NCBI GenBank assembly: GCA_016874775.1 | Contig: VGTJ01000031.1 | Location: forward strand, 1-39,935 | DNA: 39,935 nt | Direction: 5' to 3' | DNA from: Deltaproteobacteria bacterium | Lineage (GTDB): Bacteria > Desulfobacterota > Binatia > Bin18 | Part shown: positions 31,632-39,935 of the stretch, piece by piece | Layout of the letters: each line of letters opens with the position of its first letter | How positions within the stretch are numbered: position 1 is the first letter of the stretch | The notes under the pieces: model-generated | Database searches by the model: none | The model's input: the letters and a program-made list of their open reading frames with translations, nothing else | What the model was told of the DNA's origin: nothing | Program-made: the position numbers and the translations under genes

Positions 31632-32824
31632 AAGCCATCCTCTTTTTGCCACAAAAACAACTAGGCGCAACTGCTCCAGAGCATCTCCCAGGTCTTGCAC
31701 ACTTGCGTTTGACTGACGTCCCGGTTCCAGACTTGCCCAGTGAAAACTGGGTCGTCATCAAAAGTAAAATTGCTGGCATTTGTGGCAGTGACTTAGGATT
31801 TCTGCAAGGCAAACCCATGCCAGCCGCAGAGCCATACTTTCAGTTACCAATTATTCCTGGTCACGAACTGTTTGGTGCAATAGAGGCGGTTGGCAAGAGA
31901 GTGCGTGGATTTTCTGTCGGCCAGCGTGTGTCAGTCGACCCCTCAATCGGTTGCAAAGAACGAGGATTCAAGTCTCTCTGTCAGCAATGTCGCACCGGTA
32001 ACCCCGGTATTTGCGAGCGGCTTGCTGAAGGCTGTCTCAGTCCAGGCATTCTCATTGGCACCTGCCGAACCACCGGTGGCGGTTGGGGGGAGTATTTCGT
32101 CGCGCCAAGTAACCGCTTGTTCCCAGTGCCGGACAAGATTGATGATGATGAAGCCTCGCTCCTTGAACCCTTCGCAGTGTGCCTACGCGCGGTACTGAAC
32201 AATCCACCGCAGAAGAAAGAACTCGTCGTCGTTATTGGTGCTGGGACGATCGGGCTTATGAACGTTGCTGCGTTGAAAGCAGTGGAGCCAAGCTGTCGCA
32301 TTGTCTGTATCGCCAAGTACCCGTTTCAAGCCAAACTGGCACGCACCTTAGGAGCTGAGCATATTATCGATGCTCAGAAAGCTGGTGTGATGGAACGGGT
32401 CGGCGAACTAGCGCAAACGAAAGTCCACAAGCTCTCGCAGGGCGGGGCATTACTCGCCGGTGGGGTCCGACTGGTGTACGACACCATCACCAACGACACG
32501 ACGATCAATCAAGCGCTGCGTATGACCTGTGGAAAGGGGACAGTAGTTATTCTCGGACTTGCAGCATTGCCTCAAGGAATCGACTGGACTCCCATCTGGC
32601 TCAAAGAAATCAAGATTGTTGGGAGCCTCACGTACGGCACGGAAGTGTTCAAAGGCAGACAGATAGACACCTTTGGTCGTGCGATCGAGTTTATCGCCCG
32701 TCGCCGTGCCAATCTGACCGCAGTGCGGCCACGGAAGTACCCACTTGAACGGTATCGTGAAGCCTTGACAGAAGCGGCAAGCAAGAAGACCTCTGGTGCA
32801 GTAAAAGTATCGTTTGCGGTGTAA
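31628..32824 (+). CDS. Zinc-dependent alcohol dehydrogenase family protein
   Basis: A 398-residue MDR-family enzyme. The catalytic zinc site is C52 (in GICGSD), with H79 and E80 of PGHELFG. The structural zinc loop has C109, C118, C121 and C129 (GCKERGFKSLCQQCRTGNPGIC). The NAD(P)-binding GXGXXG-type turn is VIGAGTIGLMN (about 207-217). Substrates of the family include alcohols, polyols and threonine; here unknown. It overlaps the hydrolase stop by 4 nt and ends 2 nt before the MFS start, so it is the middle gene of a coupled operon. Confidence 0.92.
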   Translation: MKAILFLPQKQLGATAPEHLPGLAHLRLTDVPVPDLPSENWVVIKSKIAGICGSDLGFLQGKPMPAAEPYFQLPIIPGHELFGAIEAVGKRVRGFSVGQRVSVDPSIGCKERGFKSLCQQCRTGNPGICERLAEGCLSPGILIGTCRTTGGGWGEYFVAPSNRLFPVPDKIDDDEASLLEPFAVCLRAVLNNPPQKKELVVVIGAGTIGLMNVAALKAVEPSCRIVCIAKYPFQAKLARTLGAEHIIDAQKAGVMERVGELAQTKVHKLSQGGALLAGGVRLVYDTITNDTTINQALRMTCGKGTVVILGLAALPQGIDWTPIWLKEIKIVGSLTYGTEVFKGRQIDTFGRAIEFIARRRANLTAVRPRKYPLERYREALTEAASKKTSGAVKVSFAV

Positions 32825-32826
32825 TT

Positions 32827-34104
32827 ATGGCACATCCACAACAACCTCCACCGCCCTTCCTCTCCGGTTGGTGGATCGTCTTCATTGCTGCGATCGGCCT
32901 CTTCATGGGTTATGGCCCGGTAGTGTCCTTCACTTTCGGTGTCTTTCTCAGAACGCTGAGTCAGGAGTTCGGCTGGAGTCGCGGCGATATTTCTCTGGCG
33001 TTTTCGATATCTCTATTTGTGATGAGCCTGGTGTTCCCATTGGTTGGACGCCTGGTCGATCGCTTTGGTGCGCGCAGGGTGATTATTCCTTCGATCATTC
33101 TTTTTGGTCTGGGACTGATGTCACTGTCATTATTGACCGGCAATATTTGGCAGTTCTATGCCGTCTACATTGTGCTGGGACTCGTAGGTGGAGGAACAGC
33201 GCCGGTGCCATATTCTAACGTACTTTCACATTGGTTCGACAAACGACGAGGCTTGGCGCTTGGCCTTGCGATGGTTGGGCTCGGGCTTGGCGCGTTTGTT
33301 ACGCCCTCGCTTGCCCAGATGCTGATTACTGCTCACGGCTGGAGGTACGCGTACGTCGTATTCGGCGTGATGGTTATAGTCGTTACCGTTCCTGTGGTTG
33401 GACTCTTTCTCAAAGAAACCCCAGGAATGGTCGGGCTTTCTCCAGATGGCGCAGTAATGAACTCAACTGCGGCGCTTGCAAACAAACAGCAATCTGGTTT
33501 GACCGCACAAGAAGCGAGGCAAACTTCAACATTTTGGGTGTTGGTCAGTGCGTTCTTTCTCATGTCAGCCAGTGTCCACGGTTGCCTGATTCATCTTGTT
33601 TCGCTTCTCACCGATCGTGGCATTTCTCCTCAGCTCGCTGCTGCAGCAACCTCACTGTTTGGTGCGGCACTATTGTTCGGACGTGTTGGCGCTGGCTACC
33701 TGCTTGACCACTTCTTTGCTTCTGCCGTTGCGCTGGGTTTCTTCTGTGGAGCCACGCTCGGGTTCCTTTTGCTCTGGAGTGGAGTTACAGGAACCGTCGC
33801 ATTTGTAGCCGCTTTCCTCGTCGGCCTTGGTATGGGGGCCGAGGGCGATATCATTGCATATCTTATCAGCCGCTACTTTGGCCTTCGTGCCTTTGGTGAA
33901 ATTTACGGTTACGCTTTCGGTGCGTTTACCCTCGGCGGTGTTTTTGGTCCACTCTTGATGGGCAAAGGCTTCGACACTACTGGTTCGTACAACCTCGGGC
34001 TCGGGATCTTCGTGGTTGCCACGTTAATCGCGGCAGGATTGATGACTCGCCTGGGGCCATATCGAACGTGGGAAGCACCGGTTGGAGCGGAAGCTGCAAG
34101 TTAG
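32827..34104 (+). CDS. MFS transporter (OFA/MCT-like)
   Basis: A 425-residue transporter with 12 hydrophobic segments. GRLVDRFGARR after TM2 is the MFS motif A. The opening WWIVFIAAIGLFMGYGPVVSFTFGVF and the sensor-like FGWSRGDISLAFS loop resemble the oxalate/formate or monocarboxylate (MCT) group, so a small carboxylate or related compound is a plausible substrate. It starts 3 nt after the alcohol dehydrogenase stop, so it likely brings in the compound used by the hydrolase and dehydrogenase. A possible 6-bp stem lies between its stop and the convergent DASS gene. Confidence 0.9.
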   Translation: MAHPQQPPPPFLSGWWIVFIAAIGLFMGYGPVVSFTFGVFLRTLSQEFGWSRGDISLAFSISLFVMSLVFPLVGRLVDRFGARRVIIPSIILFGLGLMSLSLLTGNIWQFYAVYIVLGLVGGGTAPVPYSNVLSHWFDKRRGLALGLAMVGLGLGAFVTPSLAQMLITAHGWRYAYVVFGVMVIVVTVPVVGLFLKETPGMVGLSPDGAVMNSTAALANKQQSGLTAQEARQTSTFWVLVSAFFLMSASVHGCLIHLVSLLTDRGISPQLAAAATSLFGAALLFGRVGAGYLLDHFFASAVALGFFCGATLGFLLLWSGVTGTVAFVAAFLVGLGMGAEGDIIAYLISRYFGLRAFGEIYGYAFGAFTLGGVFGPLLMGKGFDTTGSYNLGLGIFVVATLIAAGLMTRLGPYRTWEAPVGAEAAS

Positions 34105-34149
34105 AGTCAACATGGGCGAACACGGTACCCCGCACCCCCATGAAATGGC

Positions 34150-36549
34150 CTACGGCAGCAACTTCAACCACCGCCAATAGGGAATCGACACGGCGATGGC
34201 CAGCCAATAAATCACTCCAAAACTCCACGCCAGCATTCGTACCTGGCTATGCGAAAAGGCTTTCTCTTTGGTGCCAAAGTATAATGCGAGATAGCACGTG
34301 CTCTGGTAGGGCAGAAACCACACAGTCACGCTGATACAAATCACTAGCAGTAATGGCAGTGGATTAATTCCAGCGGCAGTTGCGATCGGTACGATCGTCA
34401 ACGTCAGCAATGACACGAGTGGAAAACTCGGTAGGATAAAACGTGCCGCAAAAATCGCCACAGCCATGACGAGCAGAAATTGCGTTGGATTTGCGGCCAA
34501 CGGTTCTAACAATGGGGTCAAAAGGCGAATGACCCAAGTATCAATCCCCAGTTGTCGCACCACGCTCGTGAGACTGAGCACCGCGCCAAGATAAAAAAGA
34601 AAATCCCAGTTAATGCCGGAGCGAAACGCTATGCGGTCAAGCAAGTTCGTCGCAAGCAACAGCAAAAGCCCGAGCATCGCCACCCATGCGACATCAACAC
34701 TATGATACGGAGCGCTGATCCAGCCGACCATCGCACCAAACACGACGAGCGCATTGATCAGCTCTGCCCGTGACAGCGGCCCTAACGCTTCAATTTGTGT
34801 GTCGATCAATCCGCGCGAGACCGTCGGCTGAAATTCTGGTGGAAAGAGAAATTGGATGACGAGGAACGCCAGCAGAAACGTCACAATCGCCGCTGGTAGG
34901 GCTGCCAGGAACCACCCTCCCCAGCTAATTTGTGCACGTGCAGCATCGGGCAACAATCCCCAAGCCAGGAGGTTCTCTGCTGCACCAGTAAGAAAAAATG
35001 GACTCATTTGCCCAAAGCCGAGCATCGCTGCCATCGCCAATCCGGCTGACCCATTACTACGGCGTGTGTAGCCCAATGAATCTGACAGTGCCAAAATAAT
35101 CGGCCCGGCAATCGCCGTCCCAGAGGTCGTATCAGGAATACACGTTGTGATCCCTGAGCCGCTGAGCCCGAGTCCCAAGGTTTGGCCACGATAGGTCAGC
35201 GGAAAACTCCGGAGAATGTGTAACGCTAGACGAAACAGGAGCCCAGAACTCTGCAAAGACGCGGTCATGCCCAGCACGCCGATAATGAGAAAAAACGGAC
35301 TAGCCGTGAAGCCAGAAACTGCAACTTCAGGAGGGACAATCGAGAACAAAATCCAACCAACCACCAACCCGATACCGACCACATAATCAGGCAGCACATC
35401 AAAGACCCAAAAGACCACCGCCCACGCGAGAAGCGCCAGCATGCGCATCGCGGCAGTGTTAAGTTCACCGACTGGGGGGGCAAACCAGATTCCTAACGCA
35501 AGAGCAATACCGAAGCCTCCCGCAAGCCATTGCGTCAGCCAGGCCGGAACGTGCCGCGCAATGAATCCCGATTGCGGAGTCTGAGAAGACGCTTCTGGTT
35601 CATCAGCGAACGCCTGCGCAAGGCGTTGCTGAAGAGGCGCGAGACCGTTCTCGCGAAAATCTTGTGGAAAGTGGTCAAGCCACTTCTGTAGTGAGTCAAG
35701 GCGATCAGCGGCAAAATTTTCGTTGGCATGTGATATCAGCGCCTGCTCTGCCGCCTGAAATGCCTGAGCCGCAAGATAGTGGTCTAGAGCAAGTGCCCAC
35801 TGCCCACGTCGCTCGTACAACTCCGCCGCTCGCTGATGCAAGGCGCGAACACCTTCATCGCCGACCCGCTCTCGCAACTGCATATGAAGGAACTCGCGAA
35901 TCGCTTCTGGATAATGCAATCCCTCACCGACTCCAGACACGAAGTTACCACTCTCGGCTAGCCTCGCTAACTGTGTTTCGGCCTCGGTGTAACCTGTCAG
36001 TTCACGAACGATCGTCGGATCAAGCGTGGCAAGCGGTGACGTTTGGGTCAGGAACTCTTGCTGGGTCGACGACTGTGCGCGAAAGAGCGCATCGGTTTGC
36101 CAGTTAAAGGCCGCCTGCACCTTGGACAACTCTTGATTGCGACTATACAGCCGGTCACTCAACACACGAGTAAACTGCAAAATGAGCCACGGGTTCTCCT
36201 CGATCAGGCTGTCGAACTTTTCCTTTGGCAATCGCCACAGTTCGACATCAGTCCGTGCCATAACCGTTGCCGACCGCGAGCTATCAGAAAACAAAGCCCG
36301 TTCACCGAACCATTCATGGGCACCAATCACGGCGACACCTTCACGCTGGTTGCCACCGCGGTTCACCAAAATTTCGAGCGTACCGGATTTGATAATATAA
36401 AAGTCGTGCGCGGCTTCTCCCTCGTAGCAGATAACGGTTCCACGAGGATGTTGTTCTTCCCGAAGGTCAGCAATAATTTTCGCCAGTCCTCCTGGTGGGA
36501 GGTCCGCAAACAAGGGGACGCGGCGTAACACTGTCGCAAGCGATTCCAT
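34150..36549 (-). CDS. cNMP-binding / MalT-like / DASS-type anion transporter fusion
   Basis: A 799-residue protein with three parts. Residues 1-145 are a cyclic-nucleotide-binding domain; the phosphate-binding cassette is FGERALF with SRSATV (81-96). Residues about 180-320 look like the helical wing of MalT-type regulators (YPEAIREFLHMQL, RALHQRAAELYERRGQWALALDHYLAA). Residues about 345-799 are a 12-segment DASS/SLC13-type carrier (dicarboxylate, sulfate or arsenite group). The layout suggests a transporter gated by a nucleotide or an effector bound to the soluble parts. The cargo is unknown. It is convergent with the MFS gene and divergent from the histidine kinase, which may sense the same compound. 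Confidence 0.85.
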   Translation of the reverse strand: MESLATVLRRVPLFADLPPGGLAKIIADLREEQHPRGTVICYEGEAAHDFYIIKSGTLEILVNRGGNQREGVAVIGAHEWFGERALFSDSSRSATVMARTDVELWRLPKEKFDSLIEENPWLILQFTRVLSDRLYSRNQELSKVQAAFNWQTDALFRAQSSTQQEFLTQTSPLATLDPTIVRELTGYTEAETQLARLAESGNFVSGVGEGLHYPEAIREFLHMQLRERVGDEGVRALHQRAAELYERRGQWALALDHYLAAQAFQAAEQALISHANENFAADRLDSLQKWLDHFPQDFRENGLAPLQQRLAQAFADEPEASSQTPQSGFIARHVPAWLTQWLAGGFGIALALGIWFAPPVGELNTAAMRMLALLAWAVVFWVFDVLPDYVVGIGLVVGWILFSIVPPEVAVSGFTASPFFLIIGVLGMTASLQSSGLLFRLALHILRSFPLTYRGQTLGLGLSGSGITTCIPDTTSGTAIAGPIILALSDSLGYTRRSNGSAGLAMAAMLGFGQMSPFFLTGAAENLLAWGLLPDAARAQISWGGWFLAALPAAIVTFLLAFLVIQFLFPPEFQPTVSRGLIDTQIEALGPLSRAELINALVVFGAMVGWISAPYHSVDVAWVAMLGLLLLLATNLLDRIAFRSGINWDFLFYLGAVLSLTSVVRQLGIDTWVIRLLTPLLEPLAANPTQFLLVMAVAIFAARFILPSFPLVSLLTLTIVPIATAAGINPLPLLLVICISVTVWFLPYQSTCYLALYFGTKEKAFSHSQVRMLAWSFGVIYWLAIAVSIPYWRWLKLLP

Positions 36550-36583
36550 AGCCGCCCTGTCCTAACATACGCAACTCACTACC

Positions 36584-36632
36584 GGTAGAGGCCACAATCA
36601 CCTCTGCCCTCGTCAAAGGGATTCCTGACGAG
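36584..36632. repeat. Two adjacent hairpins in the DASS/histidine kinase divergent spacer
   Basis: The first stem is GGTAGAGG and CCTCTGCC (7 of 8, 36584-36608); the second is CTCGTCA and TGACGAG (perfect, 36609-36632, 10-nt loop). They directly abut. Being in a 135-nt divergent promoter region, they are candidates for operators or leader stems. Confidence 0.45.
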
Positions 36633-36684
36633 AGGACAGCATTCTGCTAGATTTCGTGGCAGAGCTTCTTTTTCAACAACGCCT

Positions 36685-38030
36685 ATGAGTGAAACGTCAC
36701 AAAACTCCAACACTCCTCAGCAAAACATCAGGGATGCTTTAGCAGCGGTCGTCTATGAGAGCTTACAGCCGGTCTCCATAGGCCTCAGCTTTCTGTACGT
36801 CGTCTTTATTGTCACTCACGGGCTGGTTCTTCCCTCAGCAGTAGCATGGAAAATGATGACTGCGGCCTTTTTGTCGGCAATGGTCTTTGTCATTTTTGCC
36901 AGTCTGGTAAAACGATCAGTCCTGACGGTGCACCACGCGCATTTGACTGCCGCAGGGATCGCACATGTCGTGCTCGGGAATAGCCTTCTCCATCTGTACC
37001 TCACGGGAGAGATCTACCAGACCACCAACATCCTTCTGACGATCGTTGGGGCTGCGTGTTTCTTTCTCTCGATTCCGAGTTTTGTCTCCGTTTTGGGCAC
37101 AGCGTTTGTCGGCTGGGGACTGATTGCCTGGGCGCTCCCCCCTCATCAGAGACTGTTCATTTCGTTTTCTCCATGTTCGCCGCGACAGTGCTCGCCTTGT
37201 TAATCTTCTACGTGCGCTTGCGTATTCATCAACGACTCGAACATCTTCGTTTACAAGACATTCGACAGAAGGCTGAACTAGAGCGGGCTCTCGCCGCAGC
37301 ACAAGAAGTGGATCAACTCAAAGATGACTTGATCTCGACAGTCAGTCACGAATTACGCACGCCACTGACCAGTTTACTCGGGTTCACTGAACTCATGCTG
37401 GAACGCGATTTTCCCCCAGCGAGACAGCGTGATCTGCTCGGCATTATGCACCGCGAGTCCCAGCGCCTTACCAATCTCATCAACAACTTTCTTGATCTGC
37501 AGTCGATCACGACTGGACAGCCGCGTTATCATTTCACCGAAACTCAACTCACTCCACTGCTCCATGAAGCGGTGTCAGTCTTTTCCCAAAGCGACGGTAA
37601 ACACGAATGGAAACTTTCCATTCCCGATGCGCTACCGTCGATTCGCATCGATACAGAGCGTATTCAGCAAGTGCTCGCCAATCTGGTTTCTAACGCGGTG
37701 AAGTTTTCCCCTGAAGCCGGAACTATTACGGTTGGCGCAGAACTACAACAAGCCGAGATCAAGGTCTGGGTAGCCGATCAAGGAATAGGCATTCCCGCTG
37801 AGGCTCTCCCCAATCTGTTCAGCAAATTTTTTCGCGTTGACAACAATGAAACACGGACGATAGGAGGAACTGGGCTAGGACTCGCTCTTGTCAAAGAAAT
37901 TATCGAGGCCCATCACGGACAGATATGGGTGGAAAGCGCTCTTGGGAAAGGCAGTACGTTCTTTTTTACGTTACCAGCGACTTCCCAATCGCTGGCACAT
38001 GGTGAACGGCCATTTGCAGAAAGCGCTTAG
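36685..38030 (+). CDS. Sensor histidine kinase, frameshifted at a C-run
   Basis: Two frames together make one histidine kinase of about 448 residues. The first (from 36685) encodes an N-terminal polytopic sensor region of about five membrane segments and continues off-frame from about 37143. The second is in frame through the last membrane segment (FVFSMFAATVLALLIFYV), a coiled linker and the kinase core: H box SHELRTPL, N box NLVSNAVKF, G1 DQGIGIPAE and G2 GGTGLGLALV. The change is minus one within CCCCCC at 37137-37142; adding one base restores a single frame. It may be a decaying gene, a sequencing slip or, less likely, a programmed shift. No response regulator lies next to it. Confidence 0.85.
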
Positions 38031-38039
38031 GGCTTTCAT

Positions 38040-38092
38040 CTCATCCATGATGAGGGACCAGTCTTGTCACGCTTGCCTCCGCGGACGTGACA
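38040..38092. terminator. Hairpins between convergent kinase and Hsp70 genes
   Basis: CTCATC, CAT, GATGAG is a perfect 6-bp stem (38040-38054), and TGTCACG with CGTGACA (38065-38071 and 38086-38092) is a perfect 7-bp stem around 14 nt. Both sit in the 100-nt spacer between convergent gene ends, as expected for a bidirectional stop, although no clean T-tract follows. Confidence 0.4.
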
Positions 38093-38130
38093 CCTCTCAG
38101 CTCAATCCGTCAAACACTCGACCGGCGATA

Positions 38131-39423
38131 CTATCTCTGCTCTAACGCCCGTAACGCCAACCCCCGCGCGACAGTCGTCAGCTCCTCTCCACCTCGGAGG
38201 CGGCTCTCGCCAAATCGTTCAGCAAAAATATGACGCACCGCTGGCACGAAAGATGAGCCTCCTGTGAGGAATACACTATCAACATCACCTGATGTCACCC
38301 CACAAGCAGTCAGAAGCCGATCAACACATCCAGCAATCACGCGCAACTCGGAATCGATCCAGGTCGTAAACTGGGCGCGTTCTACTCGTGCGGCAATATC
38401 GACCGGCAAATCGCGAAACGTGAAACCTCCAGTCGTTCGCTCTGACAACTCACACTTCGTTCCTTCAACCGCTCGTGCGAGTTGGTAGCCGAGACCTTCG
38501 TTCACAACGTGAATCAGTGCCTCGATCTTTCGGGGTTCAAGAGACTGGAAGTGCAGTTGACGGAGGGACTCCATTGTTTCGCGGGTTTTGAGGAGCGAAA
38601 GCTGATGCCATCGTTCGAGTTTTTCGTAGATCCACAGTGGCGCGGACAACACACGACCGAAGGGAGTACGATACTGCGATCCGAGCCCTAAATGAGGGGC
38701 CACTAAATGGCGAATAAAACTGCTATCAAACGCATCGCCAGCAAGAGCAACACCATCAGTACCGAGAATATCTTTGGACCGCTGCCCTCGGGCATGTGCG
38801 GTCGGACCTAATTGAATCAAACAGAAATCACTCGTGCCACCACCGAAGTCGGCAATCAGCACCAGCTCATCATGATCGAGCTGCTGTTCGTATTGATATG
38901 CCGCCGCAACCGGCTCAAGTTCGAACTCAACCTGAGAGAACCCTGCTTGTTCCAGAGCGACTCGCAAACGCGCTAGGGCCGCCTCATCTTCGCTGTCGGT
39001 TTCTGTCCCCGAGAAGTGCGCCGGGCGACCAACAACTACATGCTCGCCTAGATCACCAAACTGCTTCTCTGCCGCACTGCGCAGTTCATGGAGAATCATG
39101 GCAATCAATTCTTCCAGCGTAAACGTATAGTTAAAAATCACCGTTTGTTTGAATAGCGGGCTACCCAAATGGGACTTCATTGACTGAATCAATCGCCCTT
39201 TGGTCTCTGCTTGCAAGTATTGGGAGATCGCCTCTGGACCACCAATTGCGCGCGGTTTGCCCGTGGGTTCGAGATTCTCCGGATCAAAATACAAAACTGA
39301 ACGAAACATTGCGGTTGACTGCCTGTCAGCAGAAAAGCTCGCGAGCTGCGCTGCGCCGTCCGCTGTGGCGACAGCAATCGCACTATTGGTGGTGCCAAAA
39401 TCAAGGCCGATCACTCTGGGCAT
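38131..39423 (-). CDS. Short Hsp70-family protein (YegD-like)
   Basis: A 430-residue DnaK-like protein that has only the ATPase domain. The start MPRVIGLDFGTTNSAIAV is chosen over a frame 8 residues longer. Nucleotide-binding marks are GLDFGTTNS (5-13), IADFGGGTSD near the middle and LTGGSSFVPAV near 380. The C-terminal substrate-binding and lid domains of DnaK are missing, as in YegD and other short Hsp70 members. These are ATP-driven proteins of poorly known role, often tied to envelope or chaperone pathways. It is next to the MFS remnant and is not linked to dnaJ. Confidence 0.9.
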   Translation of the reverse strand: MPRVIGLDFGTTNSAIAVATADGAAQLASFSADRQSTAMFRSVLYFDPENLEPTGKPRAIGGPEAISQYLQAETKGRLIQSMKSHLGSPLFKQTVIFNYTFTLEELIAMILHELRSAAEKQFGDLGEHVVVGRPAHFSGTETDSEDEAALARLRVALEQAGFSQVEFELEPVAAAYQYEQQLDHDELVLIADFGGGTSDFCLIQLGPTAHARGQRSKDILGTDGVALAGDAFDSSFIRHLVAPHLGLGSQYRTPFGRVLSAPLWIYEKLERWHQLSLLKTRETMESLRQLHFQSLEPRKIEALIHVVNEGLGYQLARAVEGTKCELSERTTGGFTFRDLPVDIAARVERAQFTTWIDSELRVIAGCVDRLLTACGVTSGDVDSVFLTGGSSFVPAVRHIFAERFGESRLRGGEELTTVARGLALRALEQR

Positions 39424-39485
39424 AAGCAAACGTCTCCCAGAGAACAATAGACGAGCACGCGCACGCGCGCACTACCCTAGCACGA

Positions 39486-39803
39486 TTACGCAGCATCCAC
39501 TTTGTGAAAATCGATCTCTCGCCCTGGATGGACGCCGAACCAGAACAGCGCACCGATCACTGCTAATCCAGCAGATGCATACAACGCTCCATCCCACCCG
39601 AAGTGGTGAGCTAGTGGCGCGACAAGCGCTGCTGTCACAAACGGGAGGCTGCCATAGAGCCCACCGTGAGTGATCGAAAATCCACGAACGTTCACAAGGT
39701 ACAAATAGAACCAGGAAAAATAGAGATAGGCGATATATCCGATAGTAAAGCCTTGCAACTCCAGAGAGACAGAGTATGCTCCCAGCAAAAGCACTGGGGA
39801 CAA
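39486..39803 (-). pseudogene. MFS transporter remnant (truncated, internally deleted)
   Basis: A short frame of 105 residues with clear MFS-type text but missing parts. LYLVNVRGFSITHGGLYG and SLPFVTAALVAPLA match the start of the second half of ACS-type carriers; it then jumps at about 39605-39613 to FGWDGALYASAGLAVIGALFWFGVHPGREID, typical of the very last segment. About 100 or more residues between are lacking, and the first half is absent. No start other than a TTG is seen. It is best read as a deletion-scarred remnant between the Hsp70 gene and an amidohydrolase gene. Confidence 0.75.
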
Positions 39804-39833
39804 GAGAGGTCACCCAGCAAAACAGGAGGGAAT

Positions 39834-39935
39834 ATGGCTCAGACTACTGTTTTCAAAAACGCGCGGCTGATTGACGGCGTGGCGAATCAACCTCGCAGCG
39901 GTGTGTCAATTGTGGTCAATGGCGAACGCATCAGT
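39834..39935 (+). CDS. Amidohydrolase family protein (partial, N-terminus only)
   Basis: The gene runs off the right edge after 34 codons. The N-terminus MAQTTVFKNARLIDGVANQP then SGVSIVVNGERI is the usual first strand-turn of metal-dependent amidohydrolases (imidazolonepropionase-like and related), which place the metal-binding HXH later, outside this window. GGAGGG lies 6 nt before the ATG, a good ribosome binding site. The substrate cannot be given from this piece. Confidence 0.8.
   Translation, partial: MAQTTVFKNARLIDGVANQPRSGVSIVVNGERIS

Noticed and set aside
34105-34149. Hairpin CATGGG/CCCATG between the convergent MFS and DASS genes
   Set aside because: Only 6 bp with a 20-nt loop and no T-tract; too weak to list as a terminator.
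37137-37142. Programmed ribosomal frameshift in the histidine kinase
   Set aside because: A bare C-run lacks a visible stimulatory stem just downstream, so a slip, mutation or assembly error is simpler.

Overview
The window reads as a stretch of chromosome from an uncultured Gram-negative bacterium. It carries dense, mostly housekeeping genes (engB, rpoZ, dnaJ, rpoH, a SPOUT tRNA methyltransferase) together with acyl-CoA, lipid and xenobiotic-type metabolism (acyl-CoA dehydrogenase, hotdog thioesterase, desaturase, type III polyketide synthase, isochorismatase-like hydrolase, zinc alcohol dehydrogenase, several MFS transporters). This gene style recalls deltaproteobacterium-like or Binatota-like soil and sediment lineages, but that placement is an inference. 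No rRNA, tRNA, CRISPR array or complete insertion sequence was seen.

Layout. 0.3-4.8 kb, minus strand: engB, glycosyltransferase 2, a helical protein of unknown function, an SPL-type radical SAM protein and an MFS exporter. 4.9-9.4 kb, plus strand: small membrane protein, acyl-CoA dehydrogenase-like flavoprotein, thioesterase, SAM hydrolase (DUF62), site-2-type protease and dCMP deaminase. 9.4-14.0 kb: a looser, apparently more GC-rich block with a B12-binding radical SAM enzyme, an uncharacterised protein, a fatty acid desaturase, an HTH protein with a membrane segment and a 76-residue orphan. 14.1-18.4 kb, minus strand: a compact likely operon of metallophosphoesterase, type III polyketide synthase, ICMT-type methyltransferase and a DevC/MacB-type ABC exporter, which looks like a route to make, methylate and export a polyketide lipid. 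18.6-25.6 kb, plus strand: small proteins, tRNA methyltransferase, rpoZ-dnaJ-rpoH, a CinA-type protein and two envelope proteins. 25.6-30.0 kb: an RnfD/NqrB-like membrane domain read in frame into a DUF2330 protein, divergent from an ECF sigma factor and its zinc-finger anti-sigma factor. 30.2-34.1 kb: hydrolase, dehydrogenase and MFS genes in a tight plus-strand operon. 34.1-39.9 kb: a cNMP-binding/MalT-like/DASS transporter fusion, a frameshifted histidine kinase, an Hsp70-like protein, an MFS remnant and the start of an amidohydrolase.

The most unusual signal is not a gene. Ten gene-boundary spacers carry about 33-nt modules made of four degenerate heptanucleotides plus about 5 nt. The heptad differs from locus to locus, but the 7-nt period and the module length stay the same. 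Three loci carry two modules in inverted orientation that could form a hairpin. Nine of the ten lie between co-directional genes, and several run into stop codons or N-termini: one encodes the N-terminus of an ABC ATPase and another bridges two genes into a single open frame. They were not seen in the 9.4-14.0 kb block. Separately, a longer inverted-repeat element with a TGTCAT terminus occurs once complete (24.87 kb) and once as a half copy (30.1 kb).
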